This document shows positions 1-7,234 of a stretch of 16,765 nucleotides of DNA, piece after piece. The stretch spans positions 1 to 16,765 of the forward strand of contig JALHPX010000014.1 of NCBI GenBank assembly GCA_022842225.1. Reading direction: 5' to 3'. Below the pieces are notes generated by a model. It ran no database searches and was not told where the DNA came from. It saw nothing but the letters and a program-made list of their open reading frames with translations. The stretch comes from a bacterium (lineage in GTDB: Bacteria > Bdellovibrionota > FAC87 > UBA2466). Position 1 is the stretch's first letter. The number at the start of each line of letters is the position of its first letter. The translations under genes and the position numbers were made by a program.

Positions 1-1
1 C

Positions 2-124
2 TTTGAATTACAAAGAGAGCTCACTCGTGAGCGAGTGACAGAAATTACGCTGGAACCTTCGGCAGGTACCTATCCATTTTTTGATGCATTGTCCGGCGCG
101 CGCGGCGAAATCGTTGTTCAATAG
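2..124 (+). CDS. 3' end of an unidentified gene (partial)
   Basis: An open frame enters from the window edge and ends at a TAG at 122-124, giving the last 40 residues of a protein that begins upstream. The visible part is charged at first (RELTRERVTEIT) and ends ALSGARGEIVVQ. I recognise no domain in it. It runs in the same direction as cpaF and stops 29 nt before it, so the two are probably co-transcribed, and the gene may belong to the same pilus or secretion cluster. That function is only inferred from position. The frame uses ordinary codons and has no internal stop, but a fragment this short cannot be proved coding from this window alone. Confidence 0.5.
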   Translation, partial: FELQRELTRERVTEITLEPSAGTYPFFDALSGARGEIVVQ

Positions 125-142
125 TTAGTGCGCAATAGTTAG
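119..142 (+). repeat. 10-bp direct repeat around the upstream stop codon
   Basis: CAATAGTTAG occurs at 119-128 and again at 133-142, a tandem copy with a 14-nt period. The first copy contains the TAG that ends the upstream gene. The second copy ends in the AGGGG that probably serves as the cpaF ribosome-binding site. It looks like a small local duplication that created or moved the cpaF leader. Confidence 0.6.
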
Positions 143-153
143 GGGCTACATAC

Positions 154-1278
154 ATGTCTGTATTTGAACACTCAGTCCAGGTCTTCCTTAAACCAGTTCT
201 CGCCTTTCTCAAGGACGACTCGGTTTCGGAAATCATGATCAACGGACCTGACACCATCTTTATTGAACGCGGCGGAAAGGTATTTAAGACCGACGCCAAG
301 TTTGAAGACGCCAACTCTCTGATGGCGGCGGTTCGCAATATCGCGCAGTTCGTCGGACGCCCGATTGACGACGAGCGCCCTTTCCTCGATGCCCGCTTGC
401 CTGACGGTTCACGTATCCACGCTGTGGTTCCCCCCGTCGCACGCAATGGCACCACGGTGGCTATTCGTAAATTTTCTAAAACAAAGCTTTCTCTCAAAGA
501 CTTGATCGGCAAAGGTGCGCTGACGACAGATGCGGCACGCTTTCTCGATGTGTGCCTGTACTTAAAAAAGAACATCATCGTCTCCGGCGGTACGGGATCT
601 GGTAAAACCACTCTTCTGGGTATTCTCGCCAGCCGTTGCGCGCCTGATCAACGGATTGTCGTTCTCGAAGATTCCGCGGAATTAAAAGTTCACAATGAGC
701 ACGTGGTTTTCTTTGAGGCGCGCCCTGCCGACGAATACGGCAAAGGACAAGTTACTTTGCGCGATCTCGTTAAATCTTCACTGCGTCTGCGACCCGATCG
801 CGTAATCGTCGGTGAAGTGCGAAGCGGCGAGGCCCTGGACTTAATCAGCTCTATGAACACCGGTCACTCGGGTTCCATGGGCACTGTCCACTCCAACAAC
901 CCCAAAGAGTGTCTGACTCGCTTGGAAACACTTGCCCTGATGACCGATGCAGAAGTCCCTGTGCAGGCTATTCGTGCACAAGTCGCCGCTGCTATTAACA
1001 TCATGGTGCAGCTATCACGCTTGTCAGATGGATCTCGGAAAATCACCCACATCTCCGAAGGCCTCGGCATGGACTTGCAGGGCAATTACATCACAAATGA
1101 TGTTTATCTCTTCGAACAAACGGGACGCACACCGACAGGTAAGATTATTGGCGCGCTAAATCCGACCGGAAATCTGCCGTCGTTTATGCGCGAAATCGAA
1201 GTAAATCATCTCCCATTCCCAAAAGAGATGTTCTCGAAGAAAGTTGCCCCGATCAATCCTGACGAAAAAGCAGCCTAA
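154..1278 (+). CDS. cpaF: CpaF-family type II/IV secretion ATPase (Tad/Flp pilus type)
   Basis: A 374-residue hexameric secretion ATPase of the CpaF/TadA branch, which powers assembly of Flp/Tad pili or a related export machine from the cytoplasmic face of the inner membrane. The N-terminal domain has the typical SEIMINGPD segment (25-33). The ATPase core has Walker A GGTGSGKTT (145-153, K151), an acidic Asp-box LEDSAEL (171-177), Walker B RVIVGEVR (216-223, E221) and the His-box GHSGSMGTVHSN (237-248). All catalytic elements are intact. The ATG at 154 follows AGGGG with an 8-nt spacer. It is slightly shorter than CpaF proteins that carry a long N-terminal extension. The upstream gene fragment ends 29 nt before it. 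The next gene in this direction is absent: the opposite-strand plsB meets it with overlapping stop codons, so other Tad genes must lie upstream or elsewhere. Confidence 0.93.
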   Translation: MSVFEHSVQVFLKPVLAFLKDDSVSEIMINGPDTIFIERGGKVFKTDAKFEDANSLMAAVRNIAQFVGRPIDDERPFLDARLPDGSRIHAVVPPVARNGTTVAIRKFSKTKLSLKDLIGKGALTTDAARFLDVCLYLKKNIIVSGGTGSGKTTLLGILASRCAPDQRIVVLEDSAELKVHNEHVVFFEARPADEYGKGQVTLRDLVKSSLRLRPDRVIVGEVRSGEALDLISSMNTGHSGSMGTVHSNNPKECLTRLETLALMTDAEVPVQAIRAQVAAAINIMVQLSRLSDGSRKITHISEGLGMDLQGNYITNDVYLFEQTGRTPTGKIIGALNPTGNLPSFMREIEVNHLPFPKEMFSKKVAPINPDEKAA

Positions 1279-3827
1279 GCTTGAAAAAAAGAGCGGGGGT
1301 TCTCGTCCATCAGGTCGATCCAGTCTGAGATTTTGCGGACTGAGTCCTGAATCGTTTCGCCTTCGACCACTCGATCAACAAACGAACCTTCTTCACTCTT
1401 CTTGAGCTGGATCCAGCCCATGTGCTCGTACCACAAGAGCGCATTGCCAAAGTTGTAGACGGAAATAGACTCGGGATACCGAAGTGCATTCATCGCCAAG
1501 CGTGACTCCGCAAACTTCACTATCTTGTTGAGCAGCGCCCTTTTCTCCCAGCGCGATTCACCCGTCTGCGAGAAGTAAAGTCCCATCAAGAGATAGCTCT
1601 CCAAAAGCTCCCCCAAGGTCCGGGTAAAAATAGATAATCCATCCGCATCTGTTGGAACCGGATTGCCGGCTTGCCAATTTGATTCGCCAAAGAGAAACGC
1701 GGCGGCACGGTGGATATCTTGCTCAAAATCGCGGCGCGGACTGAAAAAGAAATCAAACTTCAAAAGGTCCCGCAGAGAGAGGGCGCGCTGCACAATCTCA
1801 TCGTGCATACCCTGAGTACCTTTACCCGGAGCATCCGCGCGGATCCAAGAAAGAACACTAAGCACGGTTATCGACGGGACCACAAAGCAGTGAATAGAAT
1901 TATTCTTATAGAAATTAAGCAGCGTGCGGCGCCGGGGATCGCATTGGTACTGACGAGGCACACCTTCGTTTACCAACAAAATACTGCCTCGGATCAGACG
2001 GCGGACAGTCTGCTCTAAACTGCGGGCAAAGGAATCCTCGTCCGGAGTGCTCAATGGCATCTGCGCCACCCGGACATATTCCGCCAGCCAACGCGCATAC
2101 CCCATCAATTGCTCGTACGTGAGCGCGTTCGATTTAGACGATAAAACCACAGTGGACACAATCGACTTGGTCGTAATCGGCGTCACATCGCAGATCGTTT
2201 TGGAGATCTTAAAAGCGGCCTTTTGCAAAGTAAGCGTGAAATCTTCGTCGCGTTTTTCGCCGTTTTCTAGCGCTTGGCGTGCGGACACCGGTTCGCCCAA
2301 GCGCACATAAACTTTGCCAAAACGGCGGCGAACGATCTTGCGAGATTCTAAGAGCCCTGCGGCGCTCTCTTTCACTTTTTGTCCACCGCCGGCTTCGCGG
2401 CTGTAACTTCCCTGCTCTGGCACTTCGTCGTAGCAGATGGAAACAGGAATGAGCGCGATATCCTCGACAACTTTGCGCGAACAGCTCTCCAAGACCATTT
2501 TCAAAATGCCGTATGCCGGGGCCAGCATCTTGCCTGAACGACTGCGAGTGCCCTCGATAAAGAACTTTGTGTTGTAACGATTCTGCAGCAGGTACTGCAC
2601 GTACTTGCGCAACAATAAGCTATAGAGCACGTCGCCGCGAAACGAGCGGCGAATAAAGAAAGCCCCACCCGCACGCAACAAGGGCCCCACTGGCCAAAAC
2701 GACAGATTGATTCCCGCCGCAATAAACGGTGTCGCCATGTGGTGTTCAAACATGAGAAAAGGAATTACCAGATAATCCAGGTGACTCCGATGGCAGGGCA
2801 CAAACACTACGGGCTTGTGCTTCATAACCTCACGCACCTGCTGCCACTCTTTTTCCTTGTAATCCAAACCATCGAACACTTTGGAAAAAAGCCAAGTCAG
2901 CAAAACGTAGAGCACTTCGATGACGCGATAACTGTAGCTGGCGACGATCTCGGTAAGGAGCTGGTACGCGCGCGACATAATCTTGCGCCGATCGACGCCC
3001 TCCGCGCGCGCTAATTCGTCGATTAATTTCTGAACTTCGGGGTCGCGCAGAATAGTTTCTTTCACCAAGCTGGGCGAGCGGTAGCGCGGTCCAAGCACCA
3101 CCCGAGTCTCTTGGCTCAGAGAGACAAGGATGCGTCTGCGGGTCTGCTTTGCCACGCGCATGGATTCGGATTCTTCGACAGCTTCCGCACGGTCTGTGAG
3201 CTCTAAAGGCACAGGTGGTAACCCGCGAACGACAGAGTCATCTCGCTTGCGCAGAAGAAACCAAAATTTTCCGATCCAATTTGGAGCAGAACTCAGTCCA
3301 AATAGAAATTCACTCGGATTGCGACCGGCGCCGCGCAGATGCTTGCGCCACAAAATAAAGACCGGGATGAAGACGACGGAGTGATCCTGTTTCTCAGCCG
3401 ACAGACGAGCGTGCACACCGCTCAAGAGTTTTTCAGAAGGGGTGGGAACATGCAGGCGCGAGCGTTCGCGGCCGGTCATGAATACAAGTCGCAGGCCGTT
3501 TAAGTCGGAAAGGAAGATGTCTTCGTAGGTTTTGGTGCCAAAAAGAATCGAGAAAAAAGCTTTGGGCCGACTCAGTAGTAAGATGCGCAGCCGATTGGCG
3601 AAGACGACGCCGCCCATGCCCTGCGCGCGGCACCAGCTGGAGATAATCAACCACTCGAGCAGGCCGCCGCGATTGAGAACGAAAGTGAGCCTCTTCTGGC
3701 TGGCCTCGGCGCGGATGTACTCGACAGGCAAATCAAAGACGAAACGCACAAAGACTGTGCGCGCGAAAAACTGCCACAAACGGTCTACCAGTTCGTAGAA
3801 CCAGCCTATTGATCTTCCAGCGTTCAA
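1275..3827 (-). CDS. plsB: Glycerol-3-phosphate 1-O-acyltransferase PlsB
   Basis: An 850-residue enzyme of the PlsB family (E. coli PlsB is about 807). It transfers an acyl chain to the sn-1 position of glycerol-3-phosphate, the first step of phospholipid synthesis, at the inner membrane. All four acyltransferase blocks are visible: block I PCHRSHLDYL (344-353, H346 and D351 of HX4D), block II GGAFFIRRS (387-395), block III FIEGTRSRSGK (423-433) and block IV ALIPVSICYDEVPE (458-471). A long N-terminal region of about 320 residues and a C-terminal region of about 330 flank this core, as in the family. The start is TTG at 3827; an in-frame TAG at 3839 limits any extension to an ATT codon, and no clear Shine-Dalgarno sequence precedes it. 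The exact start is therefore uncertain, but the enzyme identity is not. The TAG stop overlaps the TAA of convergent cpaF by 4 nt. Confidence 0.96.
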   Translation of the reverse strand: MNAGRSIGWFYELVDRLWQFFARTVFVRFVFDLPVEYIRAEASQKRLTFVLNRGGLLEWLIISSWCRAQGMGGVVFANRLRILLLSRPKAFFSILFGTKTYEDIFLSDLNGLRLVFMTGRERSRLHVPTPSEKLLSGVHARLSAEKQDHSVVFIPVFILWRKHLRGAGRNPSEFLFGLSSAPNWIGKFWFLLRKRDDSVVRGLPPVPLELTDRAEAVEESESMRVAKQTRRRILVSLSQETRVVLGPRYRSPSLVKETILRDPEVQKLIDELARAEGVDRRKIMSRAYQLLTEIVASYSYRVIEVLYVLLTWLFSKVFDGLDYKEKEWQQVREVMKHKPVVFVPCHRSHLDYLVIPFLMFEHHMATPFIAAGINLSFWPVGPLLRAGGAFFIRRSFRGDVLYSLLLRKYVQYLLQNRYNTKFFIEGTRSRSGKMLAPAYGILKMVLESCSRKVVEDIALIPVSICYDEVPEQGSYSREAGGGQKVKESAAGLLESRKIVRRRFGKVYVRLGEPVSARQALENGEKRDEDFTLTLQKAAFKISKTICDVTPITTKSIVSTVVLSSKSNALTYEQLMGYARWLAEYVRVAQMPLSTPDEDSFARSLEQTVRRLIRGSILLVNEGVPRQYQCDPRRRTLLNFYKNNSIHCFVVPSITVLSVLSWIRADAPGKGTQGMHDEIVQRALSLRDLLKFDFFFSPRRDFEQDIHRAAAFLFGESNWQAGNPVPTDADGLSIFTRTLGELLESYLLMGLYFSQTGESRWEKRALLNKIVKFAESRLAMNALRYPESISVYNFGNALLWYEHMGWIQLKKSEEGSFVDRVVEGETIQDSVRKISDWIDLMDENPRSFFQA

Positions 3828-3838
3828 AAGAGAAATCT

Positions 3839-3868
3839 ATTTTCCGCGCGTGGGCTTGGCAATGTTAA
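3839..3868 (-). promoter_or_regulatory. Possible plsB promoter
   Basis: On the minus strand TTAACA (3868-3863) is followed after 18 nt by GAAAAT (3844-3839). This would start transcription about 5 nt before the TTG of plsB, just downstream of the terminator at 3880-3913. The -10 matches consensus at only four of six positions, so this is tentative. Confidence 0.3.
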
Positions 3869-3879
3869 AGGCCAAAAGC

Positions 3880-3913
3880 AAAAACCCCGCTCGTCCTGGT
3901 GGAGCGAGCGGGG
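3880..3913 (-). terminator. Intrinsic terminator of the small RNA candidate
   Basis: CCCCGCTCG (minus 3913-3905) pairs perfectly with CGAGCGGGG (3893-3885). The stem can be extended by three pairs (TCC/GGA) across a one-base bulge. It is followed on the minus strand by TTTTT (3884-3880) and further T-rich sequence. This is the strongest hairpin in the gap and also insulates plsB from upstream transcription. Confidence 0.85.
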
Positions 3914-4026
3914 CTGCAAAATGGGAGAAGGGACCCTTGAAAATAGTGGTGGTGCTTTACGGCAAGAGGCCCCTTCTATACAACTCCACAGACGTGCTAC
4001 TCAGCTAGAAACTTTTTATCGGAATA
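3880..4026 (-). ncRNA. Candidate structured small RNA of unknown family
   Basis: The non-coding gap between the GYF-domain gene and plsB contains what looks like a complete small-RNA transcription unit on the minus strand. A promoter (TTTACA, 17 nt, AATTAT) predicts a start near 4025-4027. The RNA of about 145 nt contains a long helix in which GAAGGGGCCT (3976-3967) pairs with GGGTCCCTTC (3936-3927), 10 pairs including two G-U. It ends in a strong intrinsic terminator. The preceding protein gene has its own terminator at 4065-4092, so this is not simply its 3' UTR. No reading frame of reasonable size fills it. I could not match it to 4.5S RNA, RNase P RNA, tmRNA or a c-di-GMP riboswitch, and a 6S-like bubble is not evident. 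Function unknown. Confidence 0.45.
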
Positions 4027-4032
4027 TCTCGA

Positions 4033-4061
4033 ATAATTCACGGCGCTCCTAGCGATGTAAA
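4033..4061 (-). promoter_or_regulatory. Sigma-70-like promoter of the small RNA candidate
   Basis: On the minus strand TTTACA (4061-4056) lies 17 nt before AATTAT (4038-4033), giving five of six and four of six consensus matches with ideal spacing. It sits directly after the terminator at 4065-4092 and no protein start follows, so it most simply drives the RNA at 4026-3880. Confidence 0.5.
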
Positions 4062-4064
4062 GCT

Positions 4065-4092
4065 AAAAAATCCCAGCGCGAGTCGCAGTGGG
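4065..4092 (-). terminator. Intrinsic terminator downstream of the GYF-domain gene
   Basis: On the minus strand CCCA and TGCG pair with CGCG and TGGG around a 3-nt loop, with one C-C mismatch and one T-G pair, followed by A and TTTTTT (4070-4065). It lies about 95 nt after the stop at 4186 and would end that transcript before the small-RNA promoter. Confidence 0.6.
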
Positions 4093-4185
4093 GAAAACGT
4101 ACGTAAGTGTCTAAGATCCGATTGAAAAAAGTGTTAGCGGGGTCTTAACAAGTCGGGGATTTTTGGACCTCGCAAAGAACGCGAG

Positions 4186-5796
4186 TTAGGGAGTGTCTTC
4201 ACCACGAGGCGCACTGGCGGCGGTGTTACGAGGAGCACGTTCATGCAGAGGCGTGCGAGGGAATTCTTGGTTAAAAATACTTTCCAGGTACTTCAACATC
4301 GCGTTTTCATCGCTGGTCTTGTTAAAGAGCTGCTCTTTTTTCTCCGCGGCATATCGTTTTCGGTCCGCGGTGAGATTGGTTTCGGTGACGTACCACTGTC
4401 CGTCGATTAACCAGAAATGCAGAAAAACACCCTTTAACTTATCGCGATAAAGTCGGACTTCGCCTTTGTAACTACCGGTAACGCGATAGCGATCGCCTTC
4501 TCTGCGAACTTCCACCACAGGCGCAGTCGCTAGCTTCATATGCGGGAATTCCCCGTCGATAAAACCATTTAAGTTGGCCAGGAAATAGTAAGAAGTGCGC
4601 TCAAATAGTTCAGCGATCTGCTTCGACGCCGGCAAAGTGTAGAACTGATAGGGATGCGGCTCGCCGGGAAAAGTTTTCTCAAAAAGCCGAATCTGCGCGA
4701 TGGCGTCGTTTTTTCTTTTCAGTGGCCCCAGCAAGATTTCAATTTGCGCCAACAGCGCTTTTTTCTTGATCTCTGGATCGGTCGCCGAGCCAAAGAGAGC
4801 GATGTACGCTTTTTCCGCCGCCACGACGAGACGAGGATCTTTTAGGTAAAACTCCACCGCCTTAGTATGCTCGCCCACACCCATGGCGAGATCACCTAGA
4901 CCTTTGTAATCCTGCTTTTCCCAAAAATATAATTCGAGCGCTTGATAAGCAGATTTGCCGATAGAGTCCTTATTGTTCTCAGCCAACAGCTTCTGCAACT
5001 CGGTGACGCCTAACGCTGGATTAAGAATGACGTTGTCTTTAGCGCGCGTTAAGCGCACATCGCGGGGTTCGATTTTTTTGACGACTACTTCGGTCGGTAA
5101 ATTGTTTTCGGTGTTTTCTAAGTACAAATAAAATGCTCCGAAGCCGAGCGCACACACAGCGGCAGCGGAGCCCAGTACGACACCCATTCGGCTGCTGGCC
5201 GCAGAAAAGACGCCTTCTTTGGCACCGAATACCGCGCGAGGTTTCTTGCCGTGTAATGCAAACGTGAGAATGACTTCGCCTTTTTCCGGAGCGCTTGGCT
5301 TAGCGCCCTTTTTTTTCCAAGCGGGTTCGTGTCTTTCGGGCTCGCGCTCGGGGGGTGGACGCGAGACACCTCGGCCTGCAAAGCCCGAAATACTGGGTTC
5401 GGGCTCCTCAGCATCGGAGGAATCTGCATCGTCGTCGGCTTTTGGGGCCGGGGCCCCTGCTGAAGGAGAATTCAAAACTTGGCTAAGGGGCTTAAATTTA
5501 CCCGCCATCCCGCCCTGCATAGGGGCTGGGGCTGCAACCGCTGCAATCGTCTTTTCGCGCGCTTCTTCCTCGGGTTGTGCGGGCGCAACAGGGTCACCCG
5601 GTGCGGGCGGGGCTGTTGCCGATGGATTAAAGTAGGTAACGGAACTAATCGGCTGCCACTCGGCGAGCCCTTCGTACCATACCAGCGATTCACTGGAGAC
5701 TTCGCCCGCCTGCATCTTGGCGCGGACTTCCTCTTCGGAAAACGGGCCTGCTTGTTCGCCATTAATTCCTAGATAGAATTTTTGCCCGTCGCTCAT
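4186..5796 (-). CDS. GYF_2-domain single-pass membrane protein of unknown function
   Basis: A 536-residue protein. Residues 5-52 form a GYF_2-type domain (pattern FYLGINGEQAGPFSEEEV, then VWYEGLAEWQPI), a fold that in other proteins binds proline-rich peptides. A long proline-, alanine- and acid-rich linker (55-175) follows, then one membrane helix (about 203-226) and a C-terminal part (about 240-510) that looks partly helical and TPR-like (EVVVKK to LEKTFPG) before a beta-rich end (VVEVRREGDRYRVTG). The missing signal peptide and the helix position suggest a cytoplasmic GYF domain and a periplasmic C-terminus. The ATG at 5796 has no Shine-Dalgarno sequence but lies 8 nt after a perfect TGCTATAAT, so the mRNA is probably leaderless. 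Proteins with cytoplasmic GYF domains occur in Myxococcus motility complexes. A similar scaffolding role is possible but is not shown here. Confidence 0.85.
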   Translation of the reverse strand: MSDGQKFYLGINGEQAGPFSEEEVRAKMQAGEVSSESLVWYEGLAEWQPISSVTYFNPSATAPPAPGDPVAPAQPEEEAREKTIAAVAAPAPMQGGMAGKFKPLSQVLNSPSAGAPAPKADDDADSSDAEEPEPSISGFAGRGVSRPPPEREPERHEPAWKKKGAKPSAPEKGEVILTFALHGKKPRAVFGAKEGVFSAASSRMGVVLGSAAAVCALGFGAFYLYLENTENNLPTEVVVKKIEPRDVRLTRAKDNVILNPALGVTELQKLLAENNKDSIGKSAYQALELYFWEKQDYKGLGDLAMGVGEHTKAVEFYLKDPRLVVAAEKAYIALFGSATDPEIKKKALLAQIEILLGPLKRKNDAIAQIRLFEKTFPGEPHPYQFYTLPASKQIAELFERTSYYFLANLNGFIDGEFPHMKLATAPVVEVRREGDRYRVTGSYKGEVRLYRDKLKGVFLHFWLIDGQWYVTETNLTADRKRYAAEKKEQLFNKTSDENAMLKYLESIFNQEFPRTPLHERAPRNTAASAPRGEDTP

Positions 5797-5804
5797 GTAC
5801 TTAA

Positions 5805-5813
5805 ATTATAGCA
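5805..5813 (-). promoter_or_regulatory. Perfect extended -10 promoter (leaderless start)
   Basis: TGCTATAAT on the minus strand (5813-5805) is an exact extended -10 element. Only 8 nt (TTAAGTAC) separate it from the ATG at 5796, predicting a transcript that starts at or within about two bases of the start codon. No good -35 is visible, as is common for extended -10 promoters. Confidence 0.75.
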
Positions 5814-5863
5814 TTCAACGGGGTGGAGCTGATGCACTGGAGCGACGGAAATAAGGCAGCGGT

Positions 5864-7060
5864 TTATGCGGGGCGTCTACCAAACAATCGTAGACGCGCC
5901 GATTCAAGTTGTTTCCGACGATATTCTTCGTGGCTGCTCTTACCAAAGATGCTGTCGGCGTAGGACTTCACATCCATAATTTGCAGCTCGTAGGGGAAGA
6001 ACACGTGCAGGTATTTTTGGACTTGAGTGGGGAATGCCTCGTTTAGGACCTGATCCCCGCCATGGAGATTGGAGAGTTGCACACGCAATTTCTCATACGC
6101 TTGGTACTGAGGATTGCGAATACGGACAAGTTCCCGGCAAGTAAACTGGATAGCGCGGTAATGCTCGCTAGTATGAGGATTAATCAGACTGCGACCCAAT
6201 CGACTAAAGCCAATCCGACTATCCAGACGACGAATCATCTTTTCAATGTACGGTGTAGGCCCGTTGTTTTTGCCAAAATGGGTGTGAATGCGCTCGACTT
6301 CAAATACCAGACGTTTGAAATCCACCAAGCGATTGCGCGAACGGCCGGGGCGAACGTTTGGCACACTAATGATGTTTTTCTCGACGAGTAGTCGAACCAC
6401 CCGAATCGCATCAAACTTGGTTTCAGTAACTAACCGAAAGCCAATGCGGTCGTAAATTTCTTCGACCGCATTTTCCTTCTTGTGCAAAAGCTTAATGATC
6501 TCGCGTTCTCGATCCTTGCGGTCTTTCTTCTTGAAATAAACCAGCTTAATGGAGTTTTGCGGATCCTCGGGCTTACCCAGATAAGTGACGCCTTTTTCGG
6601 AATCGACGTAGAGGTAGTTCTCCAGGCGATTTAAAATTTGGTTCTGCACTTCATCAAAAAACTGCAGGCGCGGGTCGTGATGAATGTGGATATAGAGATG
6701 CATCAGACGCAGAATCGCGCAGGTAAATATCTGGTCGGTGCCGGCCGACTTATCCGAGGCAATCAGTAGCAGGCGACGGATATCGTTTACGGCTTTGCGG
6801 TTTCGCAGGTGATCGGGGACTTTGGGGTACTCCGGATCGGCAATAGACCGCTCTAGAAAGGTCACTGACTCATCGAACGCCCGCCACATAAGGTCGACGT
6901 CTTCGGCGTCCCCCGGGTCAAAACCATAGGCCTGAATGAAGTTGGTGGCCTCCTCCATCGTTTGGATTTCGAGGCGAGGCACATCGACGATAGATTCGCC
7001 ATCCAATAGGACCTTGAAAAAGGGCCAAGAAAAAGTGAAGTTGTCTCTGGTTGCCGCCAC
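5864..7060 (-). CDS. Diverged RelA/SpoT-like nucleotidyltransferase-fold protein (possibly TIGR04552 family)
   Basis: A 398-residue soluble protein. Residues 170-232 (KLVYFKKKDRK, then EEIYDRIGFRLVTE) resemble the start of the RelA/SpoT (p)ppGpp synthetase domain, where a basic stretch is followed by an acidic-hydrophobic strand ending in R. Later HYRAIQFTC (300-308) resembles the GYQSIH loop and PYELQIMD (356-363) resembles the EIQIRT strand. Candidate equivalents of catalytic or binding residues are D204, Y301 and E358. The usual loop histidine appears as Q305, and an extra segment of about 50 residues lies between D204 and Y301. From memory it also resembles TIGR04552, a family I associate with Bdellovibrio and Myxococcota. 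No HD hydrolase, TGS or ACT domain is present. The start is GTG at 7060, 6 nt after TGCTATCTT and without a Shine-Dalgarno sequence. Nucleotide synthesis activity is an inference. Confidence 0.7.
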   Translation of the reverse strand: MAATRDNFTFSWPFFKVLLDGESIVDVPRLEIQTMEEATNFIQAYGFDPGDAEDVDLMWRAFDESVTFLERSIADPEYPKVPDHLRNRKAVNDIRRLLLIASDKSAGTDQIFTCAILRLMHLYIHIHHDPRLQFFDEVQNQILNRLENYLYVDSEKGVTYLGKPEDPQNSIKLVYFKKKDRKDREREIIKLLHKKENAVEEIYDRIGFRLVTETKFDAIRVVRLLVEKNIISVPNVRPGRSRNRLVDFKRLVFEVERIHTHFGKNNGPTPYIEKMIRRLDSRIGFSRLGRSLINPHTSEHYRAIQFTCRELVRIRNPQYQAYEKLRVQLSNLHGGDQVLNEAFPTQVQKYLHVFFPYELQIMDVKSYADSIFGKSSHEEYRRKQLESARLRLFGRRPA

Positions 7061-7066
7061 GCAAAA

Positions 7067-7075
7067 AAGATAGCA
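7067..7075 (-). promoter_or_regulatory. Extended -10 promoter of the RelA/SpoT-like gene
   Basis: TGCTATCTT on the minus strand (7075-7067) lies exactly 6 nt before the GTG at 7060, placing the predicted transcription start on the first base of the start codon. It shares the TGCTAT core with the promoter of the next gene downstream (5813-5805). The -35 region is weak. Confidence 0.45.
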
Positions 7076-7091
7076 TAGGCGGCCTTAACCG

Positions 7092-7117
7092 AAACTCTTT
7101 ATCTATTTTAAGAGTTT
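7092..7117. repeat. 8-bp inverted repeat between the RelA/SpoT-like gene and tRNA-Ser
   Basis: AAACTCTT (7092-7099) and AAGAGTTT (7110-7117) are perfect complements around a 10-nt AT-rich spacer. It lies just upstream of the extended -10 at 7075-7067 and upstream of the tRNA, so it could be an operator for either. It has no GC-rich stem or T-run, so it is not a terminator. Confidence 0.5.
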
Positions 7118-7126
7118 GTTGCCATA

Positions 7127-7141
7127 CGCCCTTTTCGGGCG
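7127..7141 (+). other. Small hairpin in the tRNA-Ser leader
   Basis: CGCCC (7127-7131) and GGGCG (7137-7141) form a 5-bp GC stem with a TTTTC loop, ending 6 nt before the mature tRNA 5' end. It may lie in the 5' leader removed by RNase P. I see no convincing -35/-10 pair for the tRNA. Confidence 0.4.
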
Positions 7142-7147
7142 ACCCGT

Positions 7148-7234
7148 GGAGAGGTGGCAGAGTGGTTGAACGCGGCGGTCTTGAAAACCGTTATACACGC
7201 AAGTGTATCGGGGGTTCGAATCCCCCCCTCTCCG
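7148..7234 (+). tRNA. tRNA-Ser (anticodon UGA)
   Basis: An 87-nt class II tRNA that decodes UCA (and other UCN by wobble). Acceptor strand GGAGAGG (7148-7154) pairs with CCTCTCC (7227-7233). The anticodon stem GCGGT/ACCGT encloses a loop with TGA at 7182-7184. The long variable arm (around TACACGCAAGTGTA) is typical of tRNA-Ser, and the T arm is GGGGG, TTCGAAT, CCCCC (7210-7226). The discriminator is G7234. CCA is not encoded. No direct repeat of the 3' end and no integrase lie nearby, so I see no sign that it hosts an integrated element. Confidence 0.97.

Noticed and set aside
45..611. 188-codon open frame on the minus strand across the start of cpaF
   Set aside because: It is antisense to a well-supported ATPase and shows no domain or plausible composition.
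3880..4026. c-di-GMP riboswitch, 6S RNA or 4.5S RNA identity for the RNA candidate
   Set aside because: CGTAAAGC slightly resembles part of the c-di-GMP-I motif, but its other conserved parts are missing; the SRP GGAAGGAAGCAG-type loop is absent and no 6S-like central bubble could be drawn.
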